Shown here: piece by piece, positions 5,221 through 5,895 of the stretch
How the letters are laid out: every line of letters starts with the position of its first letter
Position numbering within the stretch: position 1 is the stretch's first letter
NCBI GenBank assembly: GCA_965365655.1
Contig: CBDUCN010000318.1
Span: 1-5,895 of the forward strand
From: JBFHNV01 sp965365655
Lineage (GTDB): Bacteria > Pseudomonadota > Gammaproteobacteria > HK1
Length of the DNA: 5,895 nucleotides
Direction: 5' to 3'
Notes under the pieces: model-generated
Seen by the model: the letters and a program-made list of their open reading frames with translations, nothing else
The model's database searches: none
Told to the model about the DNA's origin: nothing
Program-made: the position numbers and the translations under genes

Positions 5221-5721
5221 TCAGCCCGACTTCACCTCGATGCGCCGCGCCTTGTGCGCCTCGCTGCGCGGCAGCGTGACGTGCAGCACGCCGTGCTCGT
5301 AGCGCGCCTTCGCGCCGGCCTCGTCCACGTCCACCGGCAGACGCACCGCGCGCTCGAACGCACCGTACGCGCGCTCCAGGACGTGGTACTGGCCGTCCCG
5401 GCGCTCGCGGCTGACCCGCTTCTCGCCGCTCACGACCAGCACGTCCTCGCGCACGCTGATCTCGAAGTCCTGCGGGTCCATGCCCGGCACCTCGATGTCC
5501 ACGCGCACGCTGTCGTCGTCCACGCTCAGCTCCGCGGCCAGCACGCCCCAGCGCGGCGACTGCTGCGCGACGCGGTCGGCCAGCGTCTGCACCTCGCCGC
5601 CCTGGCGCGGATGGAAGCGCGTCAGCGCGTCGCCCGCGCGCTCCACCAGCTCGCGCCAGCCCTCGGTCACCGTGTGCCAGGCCCTCGTGAGCCCTTCCTT
5701 GACCTGTTCGAACGTGCTCAT
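5221..5721 (-). CDS. Hsp20/alpha-crystallin small heat-shock protein
   Basis: A complete 166-residue small heat-shock protein: an ATP-independent cytoplasmic holdase that binds unfolding proteins as oligomers. A variable N-terminal region (1-60) begins with an amphipathic helix. The alpha-crystallin domain covers about 61-151, with VPGMDPQDFEISV (78-90), VLVVSGEKR (94-102), the FERAVRLP strand (122-129) and the hallmark GVLHVTLP (144-151). The C-terminal tail has the oligomerisation I-x-V motif at 161-163. The ATG at 5721 is chosen because AGGAGG (5736-5731 on the minus strand) lies 9 nt upstream; an in-frame GTG at 5730 directly touches that site and cannot be the start. I see no sigma32-type promoter or ROSE-like thermometer in the roughly 100 bp upstream. 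Confidence 0.94.
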   Translation of the reverse strand: MSTFEQVKEGLTRAWHTVTEGWRELVERAGDALTRFHPRQGGEVQTLADRVAQQSPRWGVLAAELSVDDDSVRVDIEVPGMDPQDFEISVREDVLVVSGEKRVSRERRDGQYHVLERAYGAFERAVRLPVDVDEAGAKARYEHGVLHVTLPRSEAHKARRIEVKSG

Positions 5722-5799
5722 CGCGTGCACCCTCCTGCTCGTTGAATCCGTGTGGCCATCGGCCGCGTCACCGCGCCCGGGCGGTCACCGGCGTACCTG

Positions 5800-5839
5800 C
5801 CAGCGCGCCGCACCGGCGCACTCACCAGCGCGCCGCACC
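5800..5839. repeat. 15-bp direct repeat at 25-bp period
   Basis: CCAGCGCGCCGCACC occurs at 5800-5814 and again at 5825-5839, separated by 10 bp. The second copy covers the last codons of the partial gene at the right edge and the first lies just past its stop, as a small local tandem duplication would leave. Confidence 0.6.
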
Positions 5840-5895
5840 CGCGCGACGGCGCAGCGCGCGCTGCTCGCGGCGCAGGCGCTCGAGCTCCTCGATGA
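5822..5895 (-). CDS. Partial gene, 3' end only, charged helical C-terminus
   Basis: On the minus strand the right edge reads, from 5893 to a TGA at 5824-5822, as 23 codons starting IEELERLRREQRALRRR and ending in GAARW. The leucine-spaced, Glu/Arg-rich pattern looks like a true amphipathic or coiled-coil helix and not an accidental frame, and the stop sits 100 bp before hsp20 on the same strand. The 5' part is outside the window, so the family cannot be named, and chance cannot be excluded over so short a stretch in GC-rich DNA. Confidence 0.4.
   Translation of the reverse strand, partial: IEELERLRREQRALRRRAGAARW

Noticed and set aside
4118..5302. A 394-codon plus-strand frame spanning the dioxygenase end, DUF952 and the hsp20 end
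   Set aside because: It overlaps three convincing genes in another frame or strand, and its composition is noise-like.
5722..5821. Heat-shock (sigma32) promoter or RNA thermometer before hsp20
   Set aside because: No CTTGAA / CCCCAT-like pair and no ROSE-like U-rich pairing with the ribosome-binding site could be found.

Overview
The window is very GC-rich, with G or C at nearly every third codon position. That, together with the gene families present, suggests a high-GC proteobacterium, plausibly a gammaproteobacterium; the sequence alone does not place it further. It holds seven complete protein genes, probably the 3' tail of an eighth at the right edge, and no RNA gene, CRISPR array or insertion sequence that I can see.

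Left part (1-2503): two minus-strand genes, an isocitrate lyase/PEP mutase-superfamily enzyme and, upstream of it, an exported PHB-depolymerase-type esterase with a recognisable Ser-Asp-His triad. The esterase gene is divergent from the next block across a 331-bp region that carries a good sigma70-like promoter for the esterase and a weaker extended -10 candidate for the regulator.

Middle part (2504-4547): a plus-strand set formed by a Crp/Fnr-family regulator starting at TTG, a two-helix DUF2892 membrane protein with two conserved cysteines, and a metallo-beta-lactamase-fold enzyme of the persulfide (sulfur) dioxygenase type. I read this as a reactive-sulfur detoxification module under local control. 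The regulator has lost the cyclic-nucleotide phosphate-binding residues and has two cysteines, C77 and C83, in that segment, so it may sense thiol or persulfide chemistry directly. The two leader regions inside the set contain perfect inverted repeats that could act in regulation.

Right part (4548-5895): a DUF952 gene on the plus strand converges on an Hsp20/alpha-crystallin gene on the minus strand, with a bidirectional terminator-like hairpin between them. Upstream of hsp20 lies a probable minus-strand gene end with a charged helical C-terminus and a 15-bp direct repeat overlapping its stop codon.

The most interesting item is the Crp-like regulator with its putative sulfur cargo. The other genes look like ordinary housekeeping or accessory functions.
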